NCBI RefSeq assembly: GCF_900088535.1
Contig: NZ_LT578417.1
Location: forward strand, 2,666,001-2,730,000
DNA length: 64,000 nucleotides
Direction: 5' to 3'
Origin: Cyanobium sp. NIES-981
GTDB taxonomy: Bacteria > Cyanobacteriota > Cyanobacteriia > PCC-6307 > Cyanobiaceae
The notes below the pieces were generated by a model that ran no database searches, was not told the origin of the DNA, and saw nothing but the letters and a program-made list of their open reading frames with translations. Each line of letters starts with the position of its first letter. Within the stretch, counting starts at the first letter, position 1. Shown piece by piece: positions 32,896-42,816 of this stretch. Made by a program: the position numbers and the translations under genes.

Positions 32896-33554
32896 CGGAG
32901 CCAAGCAAGGATCCGGTGTTCGAAGGGATGTACGGGCCCTTCACCATCACCGACGACGACCGGCACGACGTGCGGGGGTACCGGCTCAGCCTGCTGCTGC
33001 TCGCCGTTGCCCAGCTCGCCCTGCTGGCCCAGTGGCGCTGGGGGGATCCGGGCTGGCTGTGGCCCTGGCTGCTGCCGATGGCGGCCGGCCTGGGCCTGGC
33101 CCTGCGCTGGATCCACATTTATCTGATCCCCCTGCACCGCAGCCTGCAGATCTTCTGGCTGCTGGGCTGCCTGGGCTTCCTGGCCCTGGCCCTGGCGGTG
33201 GGGCCCGGCGCCATGGGTACGGCCGTGGCGGAAAACGGGCGCTGGATCTGGGCGGTGGGTCCGTTCTTCGCGGCGCTGGCCGGGATCGGCTTCAAGGAGT
33301 TCTTCTGCTTCCGCCGCCCCGAAGCGATCGGGGTGACCCTGCTGCTGCCGCTGGCGCTGCTGGGGCATCTATGCGGCCTGCTCTCCCCTGAGGCCACCGG
33401 CACCCTGCTGGGCCTGGAGGCCCTGCTGCTGCTGGTGCTCTGCCTGCGCAAGTTCCCCATGCCCGCCGCCGCCGACGTGGGCGACAAGAGCGTGTTCGCC
33501 TACCTGAAAGACCAGCGCCACGGCCAGCGCCACGCTGCCGGCACGGGAGCCTGA
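32892..33554 (+). CDS. Multi-span membrane protein (DUF2301-like)
   Basis: A 220-residue protein. After a soluble N-terminal segment (MTEPSKDPVFEGMYGPFTITDDDRHDVRGYRLSL is split by the first helix) it has six or seven hydrophobic stretches, with the conserved-looking loop GIGFKEFFCFRRPEA between helices and a cytosolic tail ending KSVFAYLKDQRH. This matches my memory of the cyanobacterial DUF2301 integral membrane family; the role is unknown. It overlaps the glutathione transferase gene by 4 nt and is 1 bp before the ABC-F gene, so all three form one operon. Confidence 0.75.
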   Translation: MTEPSKDPVFEGMYGPFTITDDDRHDVRGYRLSLLLLAVAQLALLAQWRWGDPGWLWPWLLPMAAGLGLALRWIHIYLIPLHRSLQIFWLLGCLGFLALALAVGPGAMGTAVAENGRWIWAVGPFFAALAGIGFKEFFCFRRPEAIGVTLLLPLALLGHLCGLLSPEATGTLLGLEALLLLVLCLRKFPMPAAADVGDKSVFAYLKDQRHGQRHAAGTGA

Positions 33555-33555
33555 G

Positions 33556-35487
33556 GTGAGCCTGATCAGCCTGATCGACGTCCGCAAGGACTTCGGCATC
33601 CGCACCCTGTTCGAGAACCTCACCCTCCACATCGGTGCGCGGGAGCGGCTCGGCCTGATCGGCCCCAACGGCGCCGGCAAGACCACCCTGCTGAAACTGC
33701 TCGCCGGCGTAGAGCCCCCCGGCGCGGGAGAACGGCGGGTGCTCCCCCAGGCCCGGATCGTGCTGGTGAGCCAGGACCCGGAGCTCGACCCCGATCGCAC
33801 CGTGCTCGAGCAGGTGTTCGAGGGCAGCGGCGAGAAGATGGAGCTGCTGCGGCGCTACACCGCCGTGAGCGAGGCGCTGGCCCACAGCGATGGCGAGGCG
33901 GCCACGGCGCTGCTGGCCGAATTGAGCCAGCTCAACAGCCGCATGGAGCAGAGCCAGGCCTGGGGCCTGGAGCAGCAGGTGCGGGAGGTGCTGGACCGCC
34001 TGGGCGTGACCGAGGTGGGACGGCGGGTGGGCGAGCTCTCCGGGGGCTACCGCAAGCGCCTGGCCCTGGCCTCGGCCCTGGTGGCCGAACCGGACGTGCT
34101 GCTGCTGGACGAACCCACCAACCACCTCGATGCCGACTGCATCCAGTGGCTGCAGGGCTACCTGGGCCGCTTCCCCGGCGCCCTAGTGCTGATCACCCAC
34201 GACCGCTACGTGCTGGATCAGGTGGCCGACCGGATCGTGGAGGTGGACCGGGGCGAGGCGCGCAGCTACGGCGGCAACTACGCCACCTACCTGGCCCGCA
34301 AGGCCGAGGACGAGGCCGCCGCGGCCGCCGGCGAGGCCCGGTTCCGGGGCGCACTGCGGCGGGAGCTCGCCTGGCTGCGGCGCGGCCCCCAGGCCCGCAG
34401 CACCAAGCAGAAGGCCCGGATCCAGCGGATCGAGGCGATGCAGGAGGCGCCACGGCGCCAGCAGCGCGGCCAGCTCAGCCTGGCCAGCAACCAGCGCCGC
34501 ATCGGCAAGCGGGCCATCAAGGCCGAAGACCTCAGCATCTGGGCCAGTGAGGCCGCCCGCGCGGCGGGTGCGGCGCCGCTGCTGCGGGAGTTCAGCTACG
34601 ACTTCAGCCCGGAGGACCGGGTGGGGATCATCGGCCCCAATGGCGCGGGCAAATCCACCCTGCTCGATCTGATCGCGGGCCGCCGCCCCGTGCAGGCCGG
34701 ACGGCTGGAGCTGGGCGCCACGGTGAAGCTGGCCTACTTCGACCAGCACAGCGACGTGCTGGCGGAGCAGCGCGATGCCGCAGGACGCGAGCGCAAGGTG
34801 ATCGACGTGGTGACCGACGCGGCGACCAGCGTGGAGGTGGAGGGCATGCGGATGAGCGCCAGCCAGCTGCTGGAGCGCTTTCTGTTCCCGCCCGCCCAGC
34901 AGCGTCAGCCCGTGAGCCGGCTTTCCGGGGGGGAGCGGCGCAGGCTCCATCTCTGCCGCCTGCTGATCGAGGCTCCGAACGTGCTGCTGCTCGACGAACC
35001 CACCAACGACCTCGACGTGCAGACCCTGACGGTGCTGGAGGACTTCCTCGAGGACTTCCGCGGCTGCGTGGTGGTGGTCTCCCACGACCGCTACTTCCTC
35101 GACCGCTGCGTGGATCGTCTCTTCGCCTTCCAGGACGGCCGGCTGGAGCGGTTCGAGGGCAACTACAGCGCCTACCTGGAACGCCGGCAGCGGCAGCCCG
35201 AGCAGCGGGGCCAAGCCGATCAGCTCAGCTCCCCTGCCGCAGCAGTGGAGGACTGCGCCGACGGCAGGCCCCGGCGGCGCAGCTTCAAGGAAACCCGGGA
35301 ACTCGGTGAGATCGATGCGAACCTGCCGCTGTGGGAGGCCCGCCGCGCCGAGCTGGAGCAGTGTCTGAGCCAGGGCGACCGGGACTACGCCAGCCTGGAG
35401 AGCCTCACCCGGGAGCTCTCAGAGCTGAGCGAGCGGATCGCCCACGCCGAGGAGCGCTGGCTGGAGCTCAGCGAGCTGGCGGGGTGA
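33556..35487 (+). CDS. ABC-F family ATPase (Uup/EttA-like)
   Basis: A 643-residue soluble protein with two complete ATP-binding cassettes and no membrane domain. Cassette 1 has GPNGAGKTT, LSGGYRKRL and LLLDEPTNHLD; cassette 2 has GPNGAGKST, LSGGERRRL and LLLDEPTNDLD. A charged linker lies between them (about residues 240-330), and a C-terminal coiled coil (ARRAELEQCLSQ to the end) resembles Uup. ABC-F proteins act on ribosomes to relieve stalled or early elongation states. It starts with GTG 1 bp after the preceding stop; its last 69 bp overlap a convergent reading frame. Confidence 0.9.
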   Translation: MSLISLIDVRKDFGIRTLFENLTLHIGARERLGLIGPNGAGKTTLLKLLAGVEPPGAGERRVLPQARIVLVSQDPELDPDRTVLEQVFEGSGEKMELLRRYTAVSEALAHSDGEAATALLAELSQLNSRMEQSQAWGLEQQVREVLDRLGVTEVGRRVGELSGGYRKRLALASALVAEPDVLLLDEPTNHLDADCIQWLQGYLGRFPGALVLITHDRYVLDQVADRIVEVDRGEARSYGGNYATYLARKAEDEAAAAAGEARFRGALRRELAWLRRGPQARSTKQKARIQRIEAMQEAPRRQQRGQLSLASNQRRIGKRAIKAEDLSIWASEAARAAGAAPLLREFSYDFSPEDRVGIIGPNGAGKSTLLDLIAGRRPVQAGRLELGATVKLAYFDQHSDVLAEQRDAAGRERKVIDVVTDAATSVEVEGMRMSASQLLERFLFPPAQQRQPVSRLSGGERRRLHLCRLLIEAPNVLLLDEPTNDLDVQTLTVLEDFLEDFRGCVVVVSHDRYFLDRCVDRLFAFQDGRLERFEGNYSAYLERRQRQPEQRGQADQLSSPAAAVEDCADGRPRRRSFKETRELGEIDANLPLWEARRAELEQCLSQGDRDYASLESLTRELSELSERIAHAEERWLELSELAG

Positions 35488-35949
35488 GGCGGCCGCGCTG
35501 CGGCGCCGGCGGTGGGGGTGGGGCATCTCGAGCACCTGTGAGCGGGGCGGCAGGCCGCAGCAGGGGCCTAGGGGGTCCGGCAGACGCCAGGGCTGGACGC
35601 GGGGCCGGGCCCCCTGGCTCTCGGCCACCGCCATGGCCGTGGGCTTGTAGTCGGGGTCGCTGCGACGGGCCTCCATGCGCTCGCCCATGCGCAGCAGATA
35701 GAGATCGCGGCTCCAGGCCACCTGGTTGTGCTCAAAGGCCTCACAGGCCGCCCGAAGGGAGGGGAAGCGCTGACTGACCAGGCCACTGGGGGCACATTGT
35801 TTCCAATCCAACACATCCTCAAAGCTGAGGCCGCTGCGCCATTGCCGCTGCTCGGAGAGGTAGCAGTGGTGCTCCGGGCCATTGATCCAGAACAGACGGC
35901 CGCTCTCATCCATGAAGTGCCGGTCCCGCCGCTTGCTGATGCGCGTCAT
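35419..35949 (-). CDS. Hypothetical protein convergent with the ABC-F gene
   Basis: A frame of up to 176 residues. The first 110 or so look like genuine protein (MDESGRLFWINGPEHHCYLSEQ, FEDVLDWKQCAPSGLVSQRFPSLRAACEAFEHNQVAWSRDLYLL), with mixed hydrophobic/charged composition. The remainder is Pro/Arg-rich and its final 69 bp are antisense to the ABC-F gene, so the tail may be an accident of high GC. The start at 35949 or the ATG 12 codons later (35913) are both possible. No family recognised. Confidence 0.5.
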   Translation of the reverse strand: MTRISKRRDRHFMDESGRLFWINGPEHHCYLSEQRQWRSGLSFEDVLDWKQCAPSGLVSQRFPSLRAACEAFEHNQVAWSRDLYLLRMGERMEARRSDPDYKPTAMAVAESQGARPRVQPWRLPDPLGPCCGLPPRSQVLEMPHPHRRRRSAAASPRQLAELQPALLGVGDPLAQL

Positions 35950-36103
35950 GGGGGTGGGGCTCCGCGATGGGCTCCCCCTGCTGGTAGCTACGGCCGGCGG
36001 AATCAGCAGCCCACCACAGAGGAGCTGCAGCAGAGGCAGAAGGGGTTGCAGCACCCGTATGGTGGGCGTCAATGCGCTTCGGACCGACTCGGCCGGCATC
36101 TGC

Positions 36104-36322
36104 ATGAACAACATCGACGAGCACATCCAGAAGGACAAGACCGAGATCGAAGCCGCGCGTGCTTCCGGCGACCTCGGCAAGGTGCGTCACCTCGAGGACG
36201 AGCTCAAGGGTCTTGAGGAGTACAAGGCCCACCACCCGGAAGACAGCCACGACCCCACGGCGCTCGAGGTGTACTGCGACCTCAACCCCGAAGCACCCGA
36301 GTGCCGCGTCTACGACGACTGA
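36104..36322 (+). CDS. CP12 Calvin-cycle regulatory protein
   Basis: A 72-residue acidic, largely disordered protein. The central part (RHLEDELKGLEEYKAHH) and the C-terminal loop CDLNPEAPECRVYDD with C58 and C67 are the CP12 signature. In the dark CP12 oxidises and clamps GAPDH and phosphoribulokinase into an inactive complex; the C-terminal Cys pair contacts GAPDH. The N-terminal Cys pair that contacts PRK in canonical CP12 is absent here, as in some cyanobacterial forms. Reading frames extending upstream are not CP12-like, so the ATG at 36104 is used. Confidence 0.9.
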   Translation: MNNIDEHIQKDKTEIEAARASGDLGKVRHLEDELKGLEEYKAHHPEDSHDPTALEVYCDLNPEAPECRVYDD

Positions 36323-36376
36323 GCCTGAGCGACGGGCCCAGACCGCCCAAGCTCCGGTTGTCGCGTCAGCCCCGTG

Positions 36377-37510
36377 TCAGGACCCTGGCAGCCCCAGTGG
36401 CCTGAGGTCCTGAGGTTCACGCTCCAGAAGTCCACCGTGCTCCGTTTCCCCGGACCCGGCCTGCGGCGTGGCAGCCTCAAGCTGTTGCCACACCACGTTC
36501 AGCAGCTCGTCCAGGTGCCGGGAGGCCGCCGCCGAGATGGCCAGCACGGGGCGTTCGCGCTGGGGGGCCACTTCACCCGGTTTCCCACCCAGCCCGTCCG
36601 GGGCGTTCACGGCCGCCTGCACCGCCGTGAGGGCCTCGGCGAGGGTCCCGGGATTGAGCAGTTCGATCTTGTTCAGCACCACCAGCCTGGGGCGGCGTGC
36701 CAGGCCGTGGCCGTAGGCGACCAGCTCCCGTTCCACCACGGCAAGGTCATCCAGCAGTGAAGCGGAGGCCGCATCCAGCAGATGGATCAGCAGCCTGGTG
36801 CGTTCGATGTGCCTGAGGAAATCGTGGCCCAGGCCGGCGCCCTGAGCGGCCCCGGCGATCAGCCCCGGGATGTCGGCGAACACGGTGCCGTCCCCGCTGG
36901 GCCGGCGCACCACCCCCAGGTTCGGCACCAGCGTGGTGAAGGGGTAGTCGGCGATCTTGGGACGGGCGGCGGACAGCACCGAGATCAGCGTGCTCTTGCC
37001 GGCGTTGGGCAGGCCGATGATCCCCACCTCCGCCAGCAGCTTGAGCTCCAGCTGCAGCATCCACTCCTCACCCTCCTTCCCCTCGGTGAACTTCTCGGGC
37101 GCGCGGTTGCGGTTGCTGAGGTAATGGGCGTTGCCCAACCCGCCCCGCCCGCCGGCGGCCACCAGGAGCTCGTCCCCTGGAGCCGTGAGATCGCCGAGCA
37201 GGATGCCGGTGCGGGCATCCCGCACCTCGGTTCCGCAGGGAACCCGGATCACCAGATGCTCGCCGCTGGCACCCGTGCAGCGGTTGGGGCCGCCACGGCG
37301 TCCGTCCATGGCCTGGAACAGCCGCCTGTACTTGAAATCCAGCAGGGTCTGGAGGTTGGCGTCGGCCAGCAGCAGCACGTCGCCGCCGCGGCCGCCGTCG
37401 CCACCGGAGGGACCGCCGGCCGGAACGTACTTCTCGCGGCGGAAGGCCACGATGCCATCGCCACCGCGGCCGGCCTTGACGGCGATGCGGGCCTGATCAA
37501 TGAACTGCAT
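36377..37510 (-). CDS. obgE: GTPase Obg/CgtA
   Basis: A 377-residue GTPase involved in 50S ribosome assembly and stress response. The glycine-rich Obg fold begins [37 protein letters not shown] (ATG at 37510). The G domain follows with GLPNAGKST, the switch region [21 protein letters not shown] and NKIEL. The C-terminal extension is short and lacks a recognised OCT or TGS domain. The gene is divergent from an ABC ATPase gene with only 37 bp between start codons, so the two promoters must overlap or lie within coding sequence. Confidence 0.96.
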   Translation of the reverse strand: MQFIDQARIAVKAGRGGDGIVAFRREKYVPAGGPSGGDGGRGGDVLLLADANLQTLLDFKYRRLFQAMDGRRGGPNRCTGASGEHLVIRVPCGTEVRDARTGILLGDLTAPGDELLVAAGGRGGLGNAHYLSNRNRAPEKFTEGKEGEEWMLQLELKLLAEVGIIGLPNAGKSTLISVLSAARPKIADYPFTTLVPNLGVVRRPSGDGTVFADIPGLIAGAAQGAGLGHDFLRHIERTRLLIHLLDAASASLLDDLAVVERELVAYGHGLARRPRLVVLNKIELLNPGTLAEALTAVQAAVNAPDGLGGKPGEVAPQRERPVLAISAAASRHLDELLNVVWQQLEAATPQAGSGETEHGGLLEREPQDLRPLGLPGS

Positions 37511-37547
37511 TGCCTCAAACCTAGGATTCCGGCCATCACCCGGCCCC

Positions 37548-38780
37548 ATGGGAGCAGGTTTGGCGGAGGTTCGTTTCCAGGCGGTCAGCAAGACCTACCC
37601 GCCCCGGCGCGGCGGTGCCCCCGTGGAGGTGCTGCGACGGCTGGATCTGCACGTGCAGGACGGCGAGTTTCTCGTGCTGGTGGGGCCATCGGGCTGCGGC
37701 AAGAGCACCCTGCTGCGGCTGCTGGCCGGACTGGAGCAGCCCAGCGGCGGCGCCATCCTGGTGGGTGAGCGCGAGGTCACCCGGCTGCGGCCGGCCCAGC
37801 GGGATGTGGCGATGGTGTTCCAGAGCTATGCCCTCTATCCGCATCTCACCGTGGCGGGCAACCTCAGCTTCGGGCTGCGGCGCAGCCGGGCCCGCTCGCT
37901 TCGTGAGCAGGTGCAGGACGCCCTGCACCTGGCCAGCCGGCGCCTGCCGGCTCCCCTGCGGATCCCTTCGCGCCGGGAGGAGCGGATCGCCGCGCGGGTG
38001 CAGGAGGTGGCACGCAGCCTGGAGCTCGAGCCGCTGCTGCAGCGTCTCCCCAAGGAACTCTCCGGCGGCCAGAAGCAGCGGGTGGCCCTCGGCCGCGCCA
38101 TTGCCCGCCAGCCGGCGGTGTTCCTGATGGATGAGCCGCTGAGCAACCTGGATGCCAAGTTGCGCGCCGGCACCCGCGCCCAGATCGTGGCCCTGCAGCG
38201 GCAGCTCGGCACCACCACCCTGTACGTGACCCACGATCAGGTGGAAGCCATGACCATGGGACATCGGATCGCGGTGCTCAACGACGGGCACCTGCAGCAG
38301 CTGGGCACACCGATGCAGCTGTACCAGTGGCCGGCCAACCTGTTCGTGGCCCAGTTCATCGGCAGTCCGCCCATGAATCTGCTGCCCGTGACCGTTGTGG
38401 GGCCAGGCCAGGTGCAGCTCGGAGGGCGGAAACTGCCGGTCGAGGGTCCCCTGGCGGAGCTCCTGGCCAGCCGGGCCGGCCAGACCCTCACCGCGGGCCT
38501 GCGGCCGGAGCATCTGTGGCTGGCCCCCGCCACCAACCGCAACCTGGCCGCCGAGGTGCAGAACGTGGAAGCCCTCGGCAATGAGCAGCTGCTCACCTGC
38601 CGGCTGGCGGAGCACAGTCACCTCGTGCAGGTGCGGGTCGGGCCGGAGGAGCAGCTCAGCCCGGGCCAGACCATCCACCTGGAACCGGATCCCGGCGGCT
38701 GGCGCTTCTTTGACGCGGAGGGTCAGGCTCTGCCGCCGCCGGAGCCGGTGTCCGGTGGTCCGCTGCTGCCGAGCTTCTAG
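37548..38780 (+). CDS. ABC transporter ATP-binding protein, sugar (MalK/UgpC) type
   Basis: A 410-residue ATPase with Walker [10 protein letters not shown], the Q-loop region [12 protein letters not shown], signature [14 protein letters not shown], Walker [13 protein letters not shown] and the H-loop [12 protein letters not shown]-terminal TOBE-like domain follows ([11 protein letters not shown]), as in ATPases energising import of sugars, glucosylglycerol or glycerol phosphate. An insertion of about 30 residues after the Q-loop ([17 protein letters not shown] to [16 protein letters not shown]) is longer than in MalK. No permease or binding-protein genes adjoin it, so it presumably serves transporters encoded elsewhere. 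Confidence 0.88.
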   Translation: MGAGLAEVRFQAVSKTYPPRRGGAPVEVLRRLDLHVQDGEFLVLVGPSGCGKSTLLRLLAGLEQPSGGAILVGEREVTRLRPAQRDVAMVFQSYALYPHLTVAGNLSFGLRRSRARSLREQVQDALHLASRRLPAPLRIPSRREERIAARVQEVARSLELEPLLQRLPKELSGGQKQRVALGRAIARQPAVFLMDEPLSNLDAKLRAGTRAQIVALQRQLGTTTLYVTHDQVEAMTMGHRIAVLNDGHLQQLGTPMQLYQWPANLFVAQFIGSPPMNLLPVTVVGPGQVQLGGRKLPVEGPLAELLASRAGQTLTAGLRPEHLWLAPATNRNLAAEVQNVEALGNEQLLTCRLAEHSHLVQVRVGPEEQLSPGQTIHLEPDPGGWRFFDAEGQALPPPEPVSGGPLLPSF

Positions 38781-38820
38781 CCGCAGGACCTCCGGACGGC
38801 GGGCAGGCGGAACCGGCGGC

Positions 38821-41232
38821 TCAGCGCAGATAGATCACGCTGCAGCCAGCGCCGCCATCCCCCTGGGCCGCATCGGCCACCCTCTCCACGTAGGGCACGG
38901 TGGTGAGCCACTGGCGCAGGCCCCGTTTCAGTTTGCCGGTGCCGATGCCGTGGATCACCCACAGGGGGCCGGTGGCGGTTCGCAGCTGCTCCTCCACCGC
39001 CGCCTCGGCCTCGTGCACCCGCAGGCCGCGCACATCCACGGTGTTGCGGTCGGTGCGCACATCCGGGCCGCGGCTGCCCAACCCCCGCGTGGCCCTGATC
39101 CGCACCTCGGGGGGAGGGGGCACCGGCTTCTCGCCCTGCAGACCCTCGATGCCCTCCAGCGGCACGGTGAGACGCATGACGCCGCAGCGCACCGTGAGTT
39201 CGCGGCCCCCCTCGGCCAGGGCCAGCACCTCGGCCGCCTTGCCCAGGGAGAGCACCCGTACCCGCTCCCCCACCGCAGGCATCCAGCCGCCGTGCTCGCG
39301 GCGCTCGGGGGCGGGGCGATGCTGCTGCTGGAGCTGCTTGAGACGCTGGCCGGCCTGGCGCGCCGTTTCGCCCAGATGACTGCTGCTGCCCGAGGGGCGC
39401 TCTCCCCCCTGGCGCAGCCGCCGGATGATGCGCCGCACCTCCTGCTGCCCCTGGCGGATGGAGCGCTCCAGCTCCCTGCGCCTCTGCTCCTGCAGCTCGG
39501 CGCTCTGCTGCTTCTGCTGGTGCCAGCGGGACAGCAGCTCCTCGTGCAGGAGCTCGGTGCGGGCGAGCAGGGCGGCGGCCTCCTCGGCGGCCTCCTGCTG
39601 GCGCTGCCGCTGACTCTCCAGCCCCACGATCACCTGGTTCACCTCCCCCTCCCCCCGGGGTTCGAGCTGGGCCTGGGCCTGCTCGAGCACCCCCGGGTCC
39701 AGGCCCAGGCGCTGGGCGATGGCCAGGGCATTGCTGCGGCCCGGGATGCCCCACTGCAGCCGGTAGGTGGGGGAGAGGGTCTCCCCATCGAAGGCCACCG
39801 AGGCATTCTCGAAGCGGGGATCGGCGTACTTGAGCGCCTTGAGTTCCCCGAAGTGGGTGGTGGCGATCGTGAGACGGGCGTGGTCGGCCAGATGGCGGAG
39901 CAGGGCCGTGGCCAGGGCTGAGCCCTCCACCGGATCGGTGCCTGCTCCCACCTCATCGAGCAGCACCAGGGTGCCCCCCTGCCGGGGCTCGGCCAGGGCC
40001 GCCAGGATCCTGGCGATGCGGCGGATGTGGCCGCTGAAGGTGGAGAGGTTCTGCTGCAGCGACTGCTCGTCGCCGATGTCGGCCAGCACTGCCCCGCACC
40101 ACGGCAGCCGTGGCGTGCCGCGGCAGGGAAGGAACAGGCCGGCCCGGGCCATCAGGGCGGCCAGGCCGAGGCTCTTGAGGGTCACGGTCTTGCCGCCGGT
40201 GTTGGGGCCGGTGATGGCCACCACCCGCAGCTCGGGCCCCACGGCGATGCTCACGGGCACCACCGCATGGCCCTGGTCCCGGCGCTGCTGCCACAGAAGC
40301 AGCGGATGGCGCAGATCCTCCAGGGAGAACGGGGCGTGGGGGTCGGCCTCCAGCTCGGGGCGCACCGCCCCGAGCCAGGCGCCGTAGCGGGCCCGGGCCA
40401 GCGCCCCATCCAGCCGCACCAGCACGGCATGGAGCTGTTGCAGCGCCTCGGCCTCCGCTCCCACCAGGGCGCTCAGTTCCGCCAGCACGGCCTGCTCCAG
40501 ATCCCGCTCGCGCCCCTCCAGGTCGCGCAGGCGGTTGCCGAGGCTGATCACGGCCTGGGGTTCGACGAACACGGTGCTGCCCGAGGCGGAGCTGTCGTGC
40601 ACGAGCCCGGGGAGCTGGGCGGCGGCGCCGGCCTTCACCGCCAGCACGGGCCGGCCGTTGCGTTCGGCGATCACCGTGTCCTGCAACAGCGGGGCATGGC
40701 GGCGGAGCAGCTCCTGCAGCCGCTCGCGGCGCTCGGCGCGGAGCCCCTTGAGCTGGCGCCGCACCCCCTCCAGCGGGGCACTGGCCCGGTCCGCCACCCG
40801 GCCGCCCTCCTCCAGGGCGAAATGGAGGCGCTGCTCCAGCTCCGGCAGGGTGCGCAGGTCCGCCACCAGGGCCGAACACACCGGCCGCAGGGCGGGATCG
40901 TCGATGCGGCGGCGGAGGCGGCGGGCCGCGGCGAGGGTGGTGGCCAGCGCCAGCAGGGCCTCCCCGGCCGCCGTGCCGCCCTTGGCACAGAGCGCCACCA
41001 CGGCCGTGATGTCCGCGACACCCTGAAAACTGAGGCCCCCCTCGAGCAGGCCATCGAGGGCCAGCATCTCGGTGGTTTCCGCCAGGAGTGCGCGGCTCTG
41101 CTCGAGGCTGCCGGGCAGGGGCAGCTCCCGGCACTGGCGCCGGCCGGCCTCAGTGCTGGCAAAGCCGGAGAGCTGTTCACTGAGCCTGGGCCACTCGAGC
41201 AGCTCCAGGGCTTCCTGCTCCACGCTCCTCAC
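38821..41232 (-). CDS. mutS2: MutS2 family endonuclease / ribosome-rescue ATPase
   Basis: An 803-residue protein. The MutS-type ATPase core shows AITGPNTGGKTVTLKSLGL (Walker A), ADIGDEQSLQQNLSTFSGH and VLLDEVGAGTDP (Walker B). A long coiled coil (WHQQKQQSAELQEQRRREL) leads to the C-terminal Smr nuclease domain (NTVDVRGLRVHEAEAAV, HGIGTGKLKRGL). There is no mismatch-recognition domain. MutS2 has been linked to suppression of recombination and to splitting collided ribosomes. The GTG at 41232 overlaps the stop of the VOC gene (GTGA), which decides the start against a much longer GC-driven frame. Confidence 0.93.
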   Translation of the reverse strand: MRSVEQEALELLEWPRLSEQLSGFASTEAGRRQCRELPLPGSLEQSRALLAETTEMLALDGLLEGGLSFQGVADITAVVALCAKGGTAAGEALLALATTLAAARRLRRRIDDPALRPVCSALVADLRTLPELEQRLHFALEEGGRVADRASAPLEGVRRQLKGLRAERRERLQELLRRHAPLLQDTVIAERNGRPVLAVKAGAAAQLPGLVHDSSASGSTVFVEPQAVISLGNRLRDLEGRERDLEQAVLAELSALVGAEAEALQQLHAVLVRLDGALARARYGAWLGAVRPELEADPHAPFSLEDLRHPLLLWQQRRDQGHAVVPVSIAVGPELRVVAITGPNTGGKTVTLKSLGLAALMARAGLFLPCRGTPRLPWCGAVLADIGDEQSLQQNLSTFSGHIRRIARILAALAEPRQGGTLVLLDEVGAGTDPVEGSALATALLRHLADHARLTIATTHFGELKALKYADPRFENASVAFDGETLSPTYRLQWGIPGRSNALAIAQRLGLDPGVLEQAQAQLEPRGEGEVNQVIVGLESQRQRQQEAAEEAAALLARTELLHEELLSRWHQQKQQSAELQEQRRRELERSIRQGQQEVRRIIRRLRQGGERPSGSSSHLGETARQAGQRLKQLQQQHRPAPERREHGGWMPAVGERVRVLSLGKAAEVLALAEGGRELTVRCGVMRLTVPLEGIEGLQGEKPVPPPPEVRIRATRGLGSRGPDVRTDRNTVDVRGLRVHEAEAAVEEQLRTATGPLWVIHGIGTGKLKRGLRQWLTTVPYVERVADAAQGDGGAGCSVIYLR

Positions 41233-41681
41233 GGCGCTGGCGGGGCGAGGGGCGGGGGCGGGATGGGGGCCTGGCCCGCCACGTTGCTCGGGATGCCCGC
41301 AGGCGGCTCGAAGAGCATCTCGAGCCAGTTCCCCTCGGGATCGCGCAGGTAGAAGCTGGCGGTGCCGTCGCGATGGTCGTGCACCGGCCCACAGCTGTGG
41401 CCAGCCTCGGTGAGGGCGGCATGCACGGCATCCACCTCGGTCCGGTCCTGGAAGTGCAGCGCGAAGTGCGGCCCCGCCGCCGTGTAGCCGGGGCTGAGCA
41501 ACGCCAGCCCCTCGCCGGTGTGGGGCCACTGCAGGTAGGCCCAGTCGTCGGCCTGCCAGGTGAGCCGCAGGCCGAGGGCGGCGTAGAAGGCGATGGCGCG
41601 CTCCATGTCCTGCACCCGCAGCGCCACATGGCCAAGCCGGTGGCCAGGGGCGGGGGAACGGGGAGCGGGGGAAGCGGCCAT
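41229..41681 (-). CDS. VOC (glyoxalase/bleomycin-resistance/dioxygenase) superfamily protein
   Basis: About 150 residues with paired beta-alpha-beta-beta-beta modules: LGHVALRVQDMERAIAFYAALGLRL in the first and FALHFQDRTEVDAVHAALTEAGH in the second. FYLRDPEGNWLEMLFEP near the end supplies the usual metal-ligand Glu. The His in LGHVAL and this Glu are likely metal ligands. Members include glyoxalase I and many detoxifying enzymes; the reaction here is unknown. An in-frame ATG at 41705 is an alternative start. Its stop overlaps the mutS2 start by 4 nt. Confidence 0.82.
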   Translation of the reverse strand: MAASPAPRSPAPGHRLGHVALRVQDMERAIAFYAALGLRLTWQADDWAYLQWPHTGEGLALLSPGYTAAGPHFALHFQDRTEVDAVHAALTEAGHSCGPVHDHRDGTASFYLRDPEGNWLEMLFEPPAGIPSNVAGQAPIPPPPLAPPAP

Positions 41682-41737
41682 GGTGGAACAGTCGGCGCTG
41701 TGCATTCTCCCGGGAGCGCCGCCGCAGCGCGGGAGGC

Positions 41738-42739
41738 TCAGCCCTGGCGCAGCCAGGTGGCGGCGTCGCAGGCGTGGTAGGTGAGGATCAGATCGGCGCC
41801 GGCACGCTTGAAGCAGAGCAGGGTTTCCAGCACCACGGCCCGCTCGTCGATCCAGCCGCGCTCGGCCGCGGCCTTCACCATCGCGTACTCCCCGCTCACG
41901 TTGTAGGCCGCGATCGGCTGTTCGGTTTCGCCCCGCAGGCGGTGAATGATGTCGAGATAGGCCAGGCCCGGCTTCACCATCAGGATGTCGGCGCCCTCAC
42001 CCTCATCGAGCTGGGCCTCCAACAGGGCTTCCCGGCCGTTGGCCGGATCCATCTGGTAAGTGCTCTTGTCCTTGGGGATGGGCTTGCCGCCGGCGGCACG
42101 GGGCGCCGAATCCAGCGCCTCGCGGAAGGGGCCGTAGTAGGCGGAGGCGTACTTGGCGGTGTAGCTGATGATCCCCACGTGCTCGAAACCCTCCTCGTCG
42201 AGGGCTTCGCGGATCGCACCCACCCGGCCGTCCATCATGTCGCTCGGGCCGATCAGGTCCGCGCCGGCGCGGGCCTGGGCCACCGCCTGGCGGCAGAGGA
42301 TCGCCACGGTCTCGTCGTTGAGCACCACCCCGTCCTGGCTCACGATGCCGTCGTGACCATCGCAGGAGTAGGGGTCCAGGGCCACATCGGTCATGATCGC
42401 CATCCCCGGATGCACCTCCTTGATGCGGCGGATGGCCCGGGGGATCAGGCCGTGCTCGTTGAAGCACTCGGCACCGTCCTCCGTCTTGAGGCCGTCGGCC
42501 ACCTTGGGGAAGAGCACCACGCAGCGGATGCCCAGCTCCCAGGCCCGACCCACTTCCTCCACCAGGCTCTCCAGGCTCCAGCGCCGGCAGCCGGGCATGG
42601 CGCCGATCGGTTCGTTGGTGGCACCCTCATGCACGAAGAGGGGATAGATGAAATCAGCCGCACTGAGCTGGTACTCCCGCACCATCGCCCGCAGGGCCGG
42701 CGTGCGGCGCAACCGGCGGGGGCGGTAGCTGAGCTCCAT
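41738..42739 (-). CDS. hemB: Delta-aminolevulinic acid dehydratase (porphobilinogen synthase)
   Basis: A 333-residue enzyme that condenses two 5-aminolevulinate molecules to porphobilinogen, the common step to heme, chlorophyll and bilins. The Schiff-base lysine regions ISYTAKYASAYYGPFR and ILMVKPGLAYLDI are present. The metal-site segment reads DVALDPYSCDGHDG, that is, Asp/Ala-type rather than the three-Cys zinc type, indicating a magnesium-dependent enzyme as in plants and cyanobacteria. It starts with ATG at 42739 and ends 56 bp before the VOC gene. Confidence 0.97.
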   Translation of the reverse strand: MELSYRPRRLRRTPALRAMVREYQLSAADFIYPLFVHEGATNEPIGAMPGCRRWSLESLVEEVGRAWELGIRCVVLFPKVADGLKTEDGAECFNEHGLIPRAIRRIKEVHPGMAIMTDVALDPYSCDGHDGIVSQDGVVLNDETVAILCRQAVAQARAGADLIGPSDMMDGRVGAIREALDEEGFEHVGIISYTAKYASAYYGPFREALDSAPRAAGGKPIPKDKSTYQMDPANGREALLEAQLDEGEGADILMVKPGLAYLDIIHRLRGETEQPIAAYNVSGEYAMVKAAAERGWIDERAVVLETLLCFKRAGADLILTYHACDAATWLRQG

Positions 42740-42816
42740 GGAAACCGTCGTGCTCGGGGGTGTGTCGCCCGGATCCTACGGAGCAACCCGGCGATGGTCG
42801 GGCGGCGGCGAGGCGT

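Noticed and set aside
41233..41529. N-terminal extension of mutS2 through the VOC gene
   Set aside because: The Arg/Pro/Gly-rich extension is an out-of-frame reading of the VOC gene; the GTGA overlap gives the natural start.
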